Translations under genes and position numbers: made by a program | Part shown: one piece after another, positions 1 to 6,284 of the stretch | Position numbering within the stretch: the stretch's first letter is position 1 | How the letters are laid out: each line of letters starts with the position of its first letter | Source of the DNA: Gammaproteobacteria bacterium | GTDB taxonomy: Bacteria; Pseudomonadota; Gammaproteobacteria; DRLM01 | Length of the DNA stretch: 12,849 nt | Reading direction: 5' to 3' | NCBI GenBank assembly: GCA_015490395.1 | Contig: WFXX01000103.1 | Location: 1 to 12,849, forward strand | Notes under the pieces: generated by a model | Told to the model about the DNA's origin: nothing | The model's input: the letters and a program-made list of their open reading frames with translations, nothing else | The model's database searches: none

Positions 1-1000
1 CCCCAGGGCGGATGCCTGCCCGCTCCGCCGGCCCCCCGGGCAGCACCCCGGCCACTAGGGCCCCCTGAGGGCGATCCAGGCCAAAGCTCTCGGCCAGGGC
101 CGGGGTCAGGTCCTGGATCTCCACCCCGAGCCAGCCCCGGATCACCCGGCCGTAGCGCACCAGGTCCTCCAGCACCCGCAAGGCCACGTGGGTGGGGATG
201 GCGAAGCCTACCCCCTGCGAGCCGCCGGAGCGGGTGAAGATGGCAGTGCTGATGCCCACCAGCTCCCCGCGGGCGTTGACCAGGGCCCCGCCCGAGTTGC
301 CAGGGTTGATGGCCGCATCGGTCTGGATGAAGTCCTCGAAGGTGCTGATCCCCAGCTCCTTGCGCCCCGTGGCGCTGACGATGCCCAGGGTCACCGTCTG
401 GCCCACCCCGAAAGGGTTGCCGATGGCCAGCACCACGTCGCCCACGCGCAGCTGCTTGGAGCGGCCCACGGTGATGCGGGGCAGGTCCGGCAGGTCGATG
501 CGCAGTAGGGCCAGGTCCGTCTCCGGGTCCGCGCCCACCAGGCGGGCCTCCGTGGTGCGTCCATCGGCCAAGGCCACCAGCACCTCGTCCGCCCCCTCGA
601 TGACGTGGTGGTTGGTGAGCACGTGGCCTCGGGGGTCCACGATCACCCCCGAGCCCAGGCTGGTGCTGCGCCGCGGCCGTGGCCGGCCCTCGCCGAAGAA
701 GCGTCGTAAGAAAGGTGCCTCCGGAATCGCCTGGCGGCCCACCACGCGCCTGGAGTAGATGTTCACCACGGCCGGGGCGGCCGCTGCCACCGCCTCCGCG
801 TAGGAGGCGGGTCCGGGGCTGCGTCCCGCCGGTGCCGGCGCCTGCAGGATGCGCACCGGCTCGGGGGGCCGCAGCACCTCCGGACGCAGGATCACCAACA
901 GCACGAAGGCCGTGGCCCCGGCGGCCAGGCCCACCTCCAGCACAAAGGCCAGCAGGCGGCGCAGGAGGCCGCCCCCGGCGCGCGCTCGCTCTCCCGTCAT
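1..1000 (-). CDS. HtrA/DegS/AlgW-type periplasmic serine protease (C-terminus cut by window edge)
   Basis: Trypsin-like protease of the HtrA family, anchored in the inner membrane and acting on misfolded or regulatory periplasmic proteins. Reading the minus strand from ATG at 1000, 333 residues are visible. A basic N-terminus is followed by one hydrophobic anchor at about residues 16-38. The protease domain (about 66-275) has the full catalytic triad: His132 in TNHHVI, Asp162 in ETDLALL and Ser236 in NPGNSGGAL. A PDZ domain begins near residue 289 (GWLGVEI) and runs off the window, so I cannot tell whether there are one or two PDZ domains. AAAGGGAG lies just upstream of the start. The single uncleaved-looking anchor and short linker favour DegS/AlgW (sigmaE/RpoE-pathway sensor) over soluble DegP, but this subtype call is inference. 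It is divergent from the nif3-like gene, with 140 bases between the two starts. Confidence 0.93.
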   Translation of the reverse strand, partial: MTGERARAGGGLLRRLLAFVLEVGLAAGATAFVLLVILRPEVLRPPEPVRILQAPAPAGRSPGPASYAEAVAAAAPAVVNIYSRRVVGRQAIPEAPFLRRFFGEGRPRPRRSTSLGSGVIVDPRGHVLTNHHVIEGADEVLVALADGRTTEARLVGADPETDLALLRIDLPDLPRITVGRSKQLRVGDVVLAIGNPFGVGQTVTLGIVSATGRKELGISTFEDFIQTDAAINPGNSGGALVNARGELVGISTAIFTRSGGSQGVGFAIPTHVALRVLEDLVRYGRVIRGWLGVEIQDLTPALAESFGLDRPQGALVAGVLPGGPAERAGIRPG

Positions 1001-1140
1001 ACGGCTCCCTTTCGCACGCGCTTGGGAACGTACGGCACCAGCATAGCCGTTTCCGAGCCCCAGCGCGGCGCTTGTCCCCCGTCGCTGAGCAGGGCATGCT
1101 TGGCCGGTGCGCAGGAAGGATGCCGCGGACGTTTTGCGTG

Positions 1141-1890
1141 ATGGTCGCTTTAGCGGAGCTGGTGGCCTATCTGGATGGCCTGCTACAGGCGTCGGAGGTC
1201 TCGGACCACGCGCCCAACGGGTTGCAGGTAGAGGGGCAGCCTGAGGTCCGTCGCCTGCTGACGGGTGTTACCGCTTGCGAGGCCCTGCTGCGTGAGGCCG
1301 TTGCCTGGGGCGCCCACGCGGTGCTGGTGCACCACGGCTGGTTCTGGAAGGGGGAGCCGGCCCCGGTGGTGGGGATGCGGCGCCGACGCTTGGCTTTGCT
1401 GCTGCACCACGATGTCAGTCTCATCGCCTATCACTTGCCCCTGGACCGCCATCCCGAGCTGGGTAACAACGCCCAGCTGGCCCGGGTGCTGGGCTTGGAG
1501 GGAGCGGCCGCCGTGGGCGAGGGCGGGCTGCTCTGGGCGGCCACCCTGGAGCCTGCGCTGTCCTTGGAGGCCCTGGCACGGCGCGTGGCCGCGGCTCTTG
1601 GCCGCGAGCCCCTCACGGTGGTCGGGGGCCGGCACCCGGTGCGCCGCCTGTGCTGGTGCACCGGGGCTGCCCAAGGGCTGATCCACGCCGCCGCCGCATG
1701 CGGGGCCGACGCCTTTCTCTCCGGAGAGATCAGCGAGCGCACCGTGCACGAGGCCAGGGAGCTGGGCGTGCACTACTTGGCTGCGGGGCATCATGCCACT
1801 GAGCGTTACGGGGTGCGGGCGCTGGGTGAGCACCTGGCTGCGCGCTTCGCCCTGGATCATCGCAACGTGGAATTGGACAATCCCGCTTGA
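1141..1890 (+). CDS. Nif3/YbgI-family dinuclear metal-centre protein
   Basis: Member of the NIF3/DUF34 (GTP cyclohydrolase I type 2-like) family: toroidal hexamers with a two-metal site, widespread in bacteria but without a settled biochemical role. The predicted 249 residues match the usual single-domain bacterial length (E. coli YbgI is about 247). The expected metal ligands are all present: His64 and His65 in VHHGWFW, Asp102 in LPLD, and His217 and Glu221 in GHHATE. The family-typical N-terminus (ELVAYLDGLL, then NGLQVEG) supports the start at 1141. An in-frame ATG at 1120 directly follows AGGAAGG, which is too close to serve it well, and would add seven residues; the start is therefore uncertain by that much. 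Its neighbour is the divergent HtrA-type protease gene, a common pairing in proteobacteria. A possible terminator follows 40 bases after the stop. Confidence 0.93.
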   Translation: MVALAELVAYLDGLLQASEVSDHAPNGLQVEGQPEVRRLLTGVTACEALLREAVAWGAHAVLVHHGWFWKGEPAPVVGMRRRRLALLLHHDVSLIAYHLPLDRHPELGNNAQLARVLGLEGAAAVGEGGLLWAATLEPALSLEALARRVAAALGREPLTVVGGRHPVRRLCWCTGAAQGLIHAAAACGADAFLSGEISERTVHEARELGVHYLAAGHHATERYGVRALGEHLAARFALDHRNVELDNPA

Positions 1891-1930
1891 AGCCATGGAG
1901 CTTTTCCTCACCAAGCGCGAGGATAACCGG

Positions 1931-1967
1931 AAAAAGGCCGCAAATGGCGGACAAAAACGCCTTTTTT
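1931..1967 (+). terminator. Possible rho-independent terminator after the nif3-like gene
   Basis: AAAAAGGC at 1931-1938 can pair with GCCTTTTT at 1959-1966, and the run of T continues to 1967. The 20-base loop holds a smaller CCGC/GCGG hairpin. The T tract is clear, but the stem is short and A/T-rich at its base, so termination efficiency is uncertain. Its position 40 bases past the nif3 stop and just before a promoter fits a transcript boundary. Confidence 0.45.
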
Positions 1968-1984
1968 CCCCGCTGCGTGCGGCG

Positions 1985-2014
1985 TTGACACATCCTCGAC
2001 GGTTGGTCTAGGAT
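1985..2014 (+). promoter_or_regulatory. Sigma70-type promoter, probably of the act operon
   Basis: A perfect -35 hexamer TTGACA (1985-1990) and a -10 hexamer TAGGAT (2009-2014, four of six consensus bases) are separated by 18 bases. No comparable pair is visible closer to actA. Initiation would fall near 2020, giving an untranslated leader of roughly 370 bases before actA at 2391. The match is seen in the sequence; the assignment to the act operon is inference from position and strand. Confidence 0.55.
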
Positions 2015-2390
2015 GCCAGACCCGCAGCGGCGCTAAGCGGCGCAAGAAAACAACAAGCGCTCGTGCCGCCGGGTGCCTGCCCGATAGCGATAACGAGATT
2101 GGGGACATTGGGGCTTGTGCGAGGATGAGGGCCGGCAGCCAGCCGGTCACCACAGGGGGGAGTGGGGATGCGCATGAGGTTTCGCTGTCGCCTCTCGGGC
2201 GTCTGCTCCGGCATCCCTGTCTCCGATCGTCGAGAGCAAAGGGTGCCGTGGGGGGGCGCGCCTTCTGTGTCGCTTTCCATCTTCGTGCCTTCACCGCTAC
2301 GGGCCTCGAGCGCCTGAAGGCTGGGCGCGCGGCCGGCACGCCCGCATCCAGGGAATCCGTATCTTCGAGACGCCGATCGCGAGGAAAGTC

Positions 2391-3047
2391 ATGTCTGCGA
2401 GCGAGAGCTTCCTGATGGAGCAGCGGCACCGGCCGCGGCAATGCGAGGCAGGACGCGGAGCCTGGGGCAGGGGCTGGTGGGCTCTAGTGGTGCTCTTGTG
2501 CGCCTTGGCCTTCCCCGCTGTGTGGTCGCCCGCTGCGGTCCGTGCCGCCGAGGTGCCTAACGCGGTCCCGCCCGAGGGCAGCTACGATGGTAAGCACGTC
2601 CCGCAGCCCATCGAGTTCCCCCACGATGTCCACGTCAAGGTCAACCAGATCAACTGCATGTACTGCCATACCTATGCGCGGCGTAGTCCGGTGGCAGGCA
2701 TCCCGCCCACCAGCAAGTGCATGGGGTGCCACTCGGTGATCGCCACGGACAAGCCCCGCATCAAGAAGCTCGTTGAGTACTGGGAGAAGAACCAGCCACC
2801 CCCTTGGAAGAAGGTGCACGATGTGCCGGACTTCGTGCACTTCACCCATGAGAAGCACCTGAGGCGCTTCGTCTTCAACAATCCGGGCATGGACGTGGCC
2901 GACGTGAAGGAGGTCTGTGCCTTCTGTCACGGCCAAGTCGCCGAGATGACCGTGGCCCGCAAGGTCAAGCCGCTCAACATGGGCTTCTGCGTGCGCTGCC
3001 ACGAGGCCAACGACGGTCCCCACGACTGTTGGAAGTGCCACAAGTAG
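2391..3047 (+). CDS. actA: Pentaheme cytochrome c subunit of alternative complex III
   Basis: Periplasmic multiheme cytochrome c (cytochrome c3/class III type), 218 residues. A hydrophobic segment at about residues 29-50, followed by AAVRAAEV, is a Sec signal peptide or an uncleaved N-terminal anchor; in characterised ActA an N-terminal helix anchors the protein. Five CXXCH heme motifs follow: CMYCH (C89), CMGCH (C110), CAFCH (C176), CVRCH (C200) and CWKCH (C213, almost at the C-terminus). Extra histidines in FPHDVH (78, 81) and FTHEKH (153, 156) are candidate distal ligands. The number and spacing of hemes match ActA, whose role is to move electrons from the Fe-S subunit towards ActE or the periplasmic acceptor. 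The start at 2391 has AGGA six bases upstream; an ATG at 2415 is a weaker alternative. First gene of the seven-gene operon, 59 bases before actB1. Confidence 0.92.
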   Translation: MSASESFLMEQRHRPRQCEAGRGAWGRGWWALVVLLCALAFPAVWSPAAVRAAEVPNAVPPEGSYDGKHVPQPIEFPHDVHVKVNQINCMYCHTYARRSPVAGIPPTSKCMGCHSVIATDKPRIKKLVEYWEKNQPPPWKKVHDVPDFVHFTHEKHLRRFVFNNPGMDVADVKEVCAFCHGQVAEMTVARKVKPLNMGFCVRCHEANDGPHDCWKCHK

Positions 3048-3088
3048 GCGGGGGAGGCCGCGGGAGCGGGGCCCGGGACGGACGACTC

Positions 3089-3099
3089 AGGACGGACGG
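3089..3099 (+). promoter_or_regulatory. Weak ribosome binding site of actB1
   Basis: AGGACGGACGG ends seven bases before the ATG at 3107 and gives only partial Shine-Dalgarno matches (AGGA, GGACGG). It supports the Tat-signal start over the upstream ATG at 3029. It is the second copy of a GGACGGACG repeat (3076-3084 and 3090-3098). Confidence 0.4.
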
Positions 3100-3106
3100 T
3101 TCGCTT

Positions 3107-5389
3107 ATGAGCACCAAGATCAACCGCAGGGACTTCCTCAAGATCATGGGCTGGAGCGGCGTGGGCGCGGCCTTGGCTGGCTGCGACATGCCCTCCTACG
3201 TGACCCTGGAGGAAGGCCGTGAGACGGTCACCTCCTACGTGCATCCCGAGGAGTTCGTCATTCCCGGGATCGGCGTTCGCTATGCCAGCACTTGCCAGCA
3301 GTGCCCAGCCGGCTGCGGGTTGCACGCGCGGGTACGCGAGGGGCGCGTGCTCAAGGTGGAGGGGAACCCGAGCTCGCCCATCAACCGTGGGAAACTCTGC
3401 CAGATGGGCCAGGCTGGCCTGCAGCATCATTACAACCCGGATCGCTTGCGCCGGCCCCTGATGCGCGCCGGCGGACGGCTGCAGGAGATCACCTGGGAGC
3501 AGGCCGAGAAGCTGCTGCTTCAGCGGCTGGGTCCCGAGGCCTCCCTGAAGCCTGGCCGGGTGGCCTGGCTGACGGGCACCGTCAGCGGTCACCAGGCGGT
3601 GCTCCTGGATGCTCTCCTCGAGTCCTTGGGCTCCCCCGAGGGTCACTACGTCCACGAGGTCGTCAACGACGTGGTGTCCCAGGAGGTCAATCGGGAGCTG
3701 CTGGGAGACCCTCTGCCCCGTTACGACTTCGGCGCGGCGCGCATGATCCTTTCCTTCGGGGCCGATTTCCTGGGGGCCTCCGTCTCGCCGGTGCACTTCG
3801 CCACCGAGTTCGGTGGCCGCTTCCGTGGCGTCTGGAACGATCCAGAGGCCTTCCGGAAGGGCGCCTTCCTGCCCGAGCGCGAGCGCGGCGTGCTGGTGCA
3901 GGCCGAGCCAGCCATGACCCTCACCGGCGCCAATGCCGATCTGTGGCTGGCGGTGCGCCCGGGCACCGAGGGGGTCCTGGCCCTCGGTATCGCCAACGCC
4001 TTGCTGGTCAAGCATCGCCGGGACGCCTCCATGCTGCCGGAGGAGGTGCGCCGGCTTGTCGCCCGCTACGACCTGGATACCGTCAGCGGCATCACCGGTG
4101 TGGCGGGTGACCTCATCGTCAGGACGGCCACCTGGCTGCATGAGCGCACCCCTAGCCTGGTGCTGGCCGGCGGTCCGGCCACCGGTCAGGAGCACGGCTT
4201 CCAGGCCGCAGCGGCTGCCATGCTGCTTAACATCATCCTGGGGAACGTGGGGCGTACCATCCTTCCCTCCGGGGAGTTCCCCTTCCCGCAGCTCACCCCC
4301 CGACGGGGTGGCACCGGTGATCTGCTTGCCTTTGCCGAGAAGGCCAGCCAGGGGGCAGTGGATGTGGCCGTGGTCTCCGGGACCAACCCCGCTTACACCG
4401 CCCCCGCCTTCGTCGGCTTTGCCGAAGCCTTCGGCAAGGTGCCCTTCAAGGTCGTGATGACCCAGTTTCCGGACGAGACGGCCCAGCTTGCCGACCTGGT
4501 GCTGCCCCTGCGCAGCCCTTATGAGGACTGGGGCACCCATGTCGCCGCGTACCAGGCGGAGCGGGCTGTGATCGGCATGCAGCAGCCGGTGATGACCCCG
4601 CTTTACGAGGAGACCCGCGGCTTTGGCGATATCCTCCTATCGCTCCTGAAGGCCCGTGCTGTGGAGGGCTACCAGGGCTTCGCCGACTACTACGCCTACC
4701 TCCGCCATGCCTTCGCCACCTTTGCCCAGGAGTTCGGCGGAGAGGCCGTGGGGGAGGAGGCCTTCTGGCGGCGGGTGCTGCAGGAGGGGCAGCTCAGAGT
4801 GCCGCGCCGGCCGGGTCGCCTTCAGGCCAAGGCCGTGCCTGTGCGCCTGCCCGAGCCCCGGGCGGACACCGAGTTTCCCTTCCACTTGGTGCCTGCGGCG
4901 CGGCTGGGCCTCTGGGACGGGCGGCACGCCAACATCCCCTGGCTGCAGGAGGCCCCGGACCAGATCACCAAGGTGGTGTGGGGCTCGTGGGCCGAGCTGC
5001 ACCCGCGTACCGCCCAGCGCCTCGGCGTGGAGGAGGGGGATGTGATCCGCATCACTTCGCCCCAGGGCAGCATCGAGACTCGCGTCTACATCCACAAGGG
5101 CATCCATCCCGAGGCCGTTGCCGTGCCCATGGGGCAGGGGCACGAGGCCTATGGTCGTTACGCCCAGGGCCGGGGTGTCAATCCCTTGAAGATCGTCGAC
5201 GCCGTTCGGGAGGCCCGCACCGGGGAGCTAGCCCTCTTTGGGACCCGGGTGCAGATCACCAAGGTGGGTCGCCGGGAGCGTTTGGTGCGCATGGGCGGCG
5301 CGGAGACGCAGCATGGCCGCAAGCTGGTGGCCACCATCACCGCCGATGTGTACCGTCGCAGCGAGGGAGGCGGGGAGCATGTCGCTTAA
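3107..5389 (+). CDS. actB1: ActB1-like molybdopterin-oxidoreductase-fold subunit with a Tat lipoprotein signal
   Basis: Large periplasmic subunit, 760 residues, of the molybdopterin oxidoreductase (MopB) fold. The N-terminus has twin arginines (NRRDFLK, R7-R8), a short hydrophobic stretch and a lipobox LAGC (Cys26), so it is predicted to leave through Tat and be lipid-anchored. Cys63, Cys66, Cys70 and Cys98 form a complete CX2CX3CX27C Fe-S motif. RPGTEGVLALG near residue 284 and a C-terminal domain (about 590-720) resemble MopB and its dinucleotide-binding domain. I see no convincing Cys or Sec at the usual Mo-ligand position (around VNDVVSQEVN, 186-195), so molybdenum is doubtful. In characterised complexes B1 is the N-terminal half of one fused ActB; here it is a separate gene overlapping actB2. 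The ATG at 3107 is chosen over an in-frame ATG at 3029, inside actA, because the Tat motif then starts properly; GGACGG lies seven bases upstream. A true molybdoenzyme such as a polysulfide or tetrathionate reductase is the alternative, but all the neighbours are Act subunits. Confidence 0.88.
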   Translation: MSTKINRRDFLKIMGWSGVGAALAGCDMPSYVTLEEGRETVTSYVHPEEFVIPGIGVRYASTCQQCPAGCGLHARVREGRVLKVEGNPSSPINRGKLCQMGQAGLQHHYNPDRLRRPLMRAGGRLQEITWEQAEKLLLQRLGPEASLKPGRVAWLTGTVSGHQAVLLDALLESLGSPEGHYVHEVVNDVVSQEVNRELLGDPLPRYDFGAARMILSFGADFLGASVSPVHFATEFGGRFRGVWNDPEAFRKGAFLPERERGVLVQAEPAMTLTGANADLWLAVRPGTEGVLALGIANALLVKHRRDASMLPEEVRRLVARYDLDTVSGITGVAGDLIVRTATWLHERTPSLVLAGGPATGQEHGFQAAAAAMLLNIILGNVGRTILPSGEFPFPQLTPRRGGTGDLLAFAEKASQGAVDVAVVSGTNPAYTAPAFVGFAEAFGKVPFKVVMTQFPDETAQLADLVLPLRSPYEDWGTHVAAYQAERAVIGMQQPVMTPLYEETRGFGDILLSLLKARAVEGYQGFADYYAYLRHAFATFAQEFGGEAVGEEAFWRRVLQEGQLRVPRRPGRLQAKAVPVRLPEPRADTEFPFHLVPAARLGLWDGRHANIPWLQEAPDQITKVVWGSWAELHPRTAQRLGVEEGDVIRITSPQGSIETRVYIHKGIHPEAVAVPMGQGHEAYGRYAQGRGVNPLKIVDAVREARTGELALFGTRVQITKVGRRERLVRMGGAETQHGRKLVATITADVYRRSEGGGEHVA
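5364..5377 (+). promoter_or_regulatory. Ribosome binding site of actB2 inside the end of actB1
   Basis: AGGGAGG at 5364-5370 lies eight bases before the ATG at 5379, an almost ideal Shine-Dalgarno placement, with a second GGGGAG at 5372-5377. It fixes the actB2 start within the last codons of actB1 and suggests translational coupling of the two halves of ActB. Confidence 0.7.
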
Positions 5390-6236
5390 GAACCTGCTGG
5401 AGAACTGGTCCCGTTATCGTCGTGGCCACGAGCAAGGTGGCTACCACGACTATGAGCACATGTGGGCCATGGTCATCGACCTGGACAAGTGCATCGGCTG
5501 CAACGCCTGCTCCGTGGCCTGCTACGCGGAGAACAACCTGGCGGTGGTAGGGGAGGAGCGCTTTGCCCGCAACCAGGCCATGCACTGGATGCGCATCGAG
5601 CGCTACTGGGACGAGCCGGACCTGGAGCGGGCTGGCAAGCTGGAGCACGGGGAGTACCAGCAGTACGGGGCGAGCTTCCTGCCCATGAACTGCCAGCAGT
5701 GCAATGCGGCCACTTGCGAGCCGGTTTGTCCGGTGGCGGCCACCTACCACACGCCAGACGGCCTCAACGCCCAGGTCTACAACCGCTGCATCGGCTCGCG
5801 CTATTGCTCCAATAACTGCCCTTATCGGCTGCGCTTCTTCAACTTTTGGTCGTACTACGAGACCTCCTGGCCCAAGCCTCTGGACATGCAGCTCAATCCG
5901 GACCTGACGGTTCGGGACAAGGGGGTGATGGAGAAGTGCACCTTCTGCGTGCAACGGATTCGGGCCGCCAAGGACAAGGCGGCGCGCGAGGGACGAAAGG
6001 TGCGCGACGGCGAGTTCCAGACGGCGTGCCAACAGACCTGCCCCACCACGGCCATCGTCTTCGGGGACCTGCTCGATCCGGAGAGCCAGGTCAGCCGCAT
6101 GTGGCGATATTACGAGGTGGAGCTGGGTAAGACCGAGCAGCACAAGCGCCATCCGGAACGGCGTGGCTACCGGATCATGGAGGAGCTCAACACCGACCCT
6201 TGCATCCTGTTCCTGGAACGCGTGCGGGAGGTCTGA
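5379..6236 (+). CDS. actB2: ActB2-like Fe-S electron-transfer subunit (three 4Fe-4S, one probable 3Fe-4S)
   Basis: Ferredoxin-like subunit of 285 residues related to PsrB/DmsB-type proteins; it wires the quinol site to the hemes on the periplasmic side. Four cluster motifs are visible. Cluster 1 uses C38, C41, C44 and C48. Cluster 2 uses C105, C108, C113 and C117. In cluster 3, C137, C143 and C147 are present but the second cysteine is Ser140 (CIGSRYCSNNC), predicting a 3Fe-4S cluster. Cluster 4 uses C187, C190, C217 and C221. Three 4Fe-4S plus one 3Fe-4S is the known complement of the ActB B2 domain. There is no signal peptide, so export would depend on co-transport with Tat-targeted ActB1. 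The gene overlaps actB1 by 11 bases (ATG at 5379, actB1 stop at 5387-5389), which implies coupled translation and one-to-one production. Confidence 0.9.
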   Translation: MSLKNLLENWSRYRRGHEQGGYHDYEHMWAMVIDLDKCIGCNACSVACYAENNLAVVGEERFARNQAMHWMRIERYWDEPDLERAGKLEHGEYQQYGASFLPMNCQQCNAATCEPVCPVAATYHTPDGLNAQVYNRCIGSRYCSNNCPYRLRFFNFWSYYETSWPKPLDMQLNPDLTVRDKGVMEKCTFCVQRIRAAKDKAAREGRKVRDGEFQTACQQTCPTTAIVFGDLLDPESQVSRMWRYYEVELGKTEQHKRHPERRGYRIMEELNTDPCILFLERVREV

Positions 6237-6284
6237 GGTCGGGAGCCGTCGGGGCGAGACGGTCAGCAACAGGGCGGGTGTCTC

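Larger units (their letters stand above)
1891..2390 (+). other. Gene-free stretch: terminator, promoter and long leader of the act operon
   Basis: These 500 bases contain no gene I can support. Besides the terminator and promoter listed separately, the predicted leader (about 2020-2390) has two hairpins. One has a 7-bp stem with one G-U pair at 2130-2148 (GGCCGGC, loop AGCCA, GCCGGTC). The other, at 2323-2343, has GGGCG and GC pairs closing on GC and CGCCC across one mismatch. Two direct repeats are present: AGCGGCGC at 2026-2033 and 2036-2043, and ATTGGGG at 2098-2104 and 2107-2113. Open frames through the stretch lack the strong G/C third-position bias of the neighbouring genes. I do not recognise any known riboswitch or regulator site. 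Confidence 0.5.

Noticed and set aside
1027..1054. Possible ECF/sigmaE-like promoter for the protease gene (minus strand GGAAAC, 18-base gap, CGTT)
   Set aside because: The spacing is too long and both elements are partial; in a 140-base GC-rich gap this could easily be chance.
1894..2010. 38-codon open frame beginning MELFLTKRED just after the nif3-like gene
   Set aside because: It runs through the terminator hairpin and the -35/-10 elements, has no good ribosome binding site and resembles nothing known.
2020..2390. Molybdenum-cofactor or cobalamin riboswitch in the act leader
   Set aside because: I looked because of the molybdopterin-fold gene downstream, but found none of the conserved elements I know; only simple hairpins are visible.
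2125..2415. 96-codon open frame in the act leader
   Set aside because: Its codons lack the strong G/C third-position bias of the real genes here, it overlaps the actA start, and the product has no recognisable domain.
2927..4540. Long open frame of 537 codons on the minus strand opposite actA-actB1
   Set aside because: It is the antisense shadow of GC-rich coding sequence; the product is low-complexity (rich in G, H, Q, L) with no family motif, and the plus-strand genes are certain. The same holds for minus-strand frames at 5337-6656, 6729-8264 and 11327-12835.
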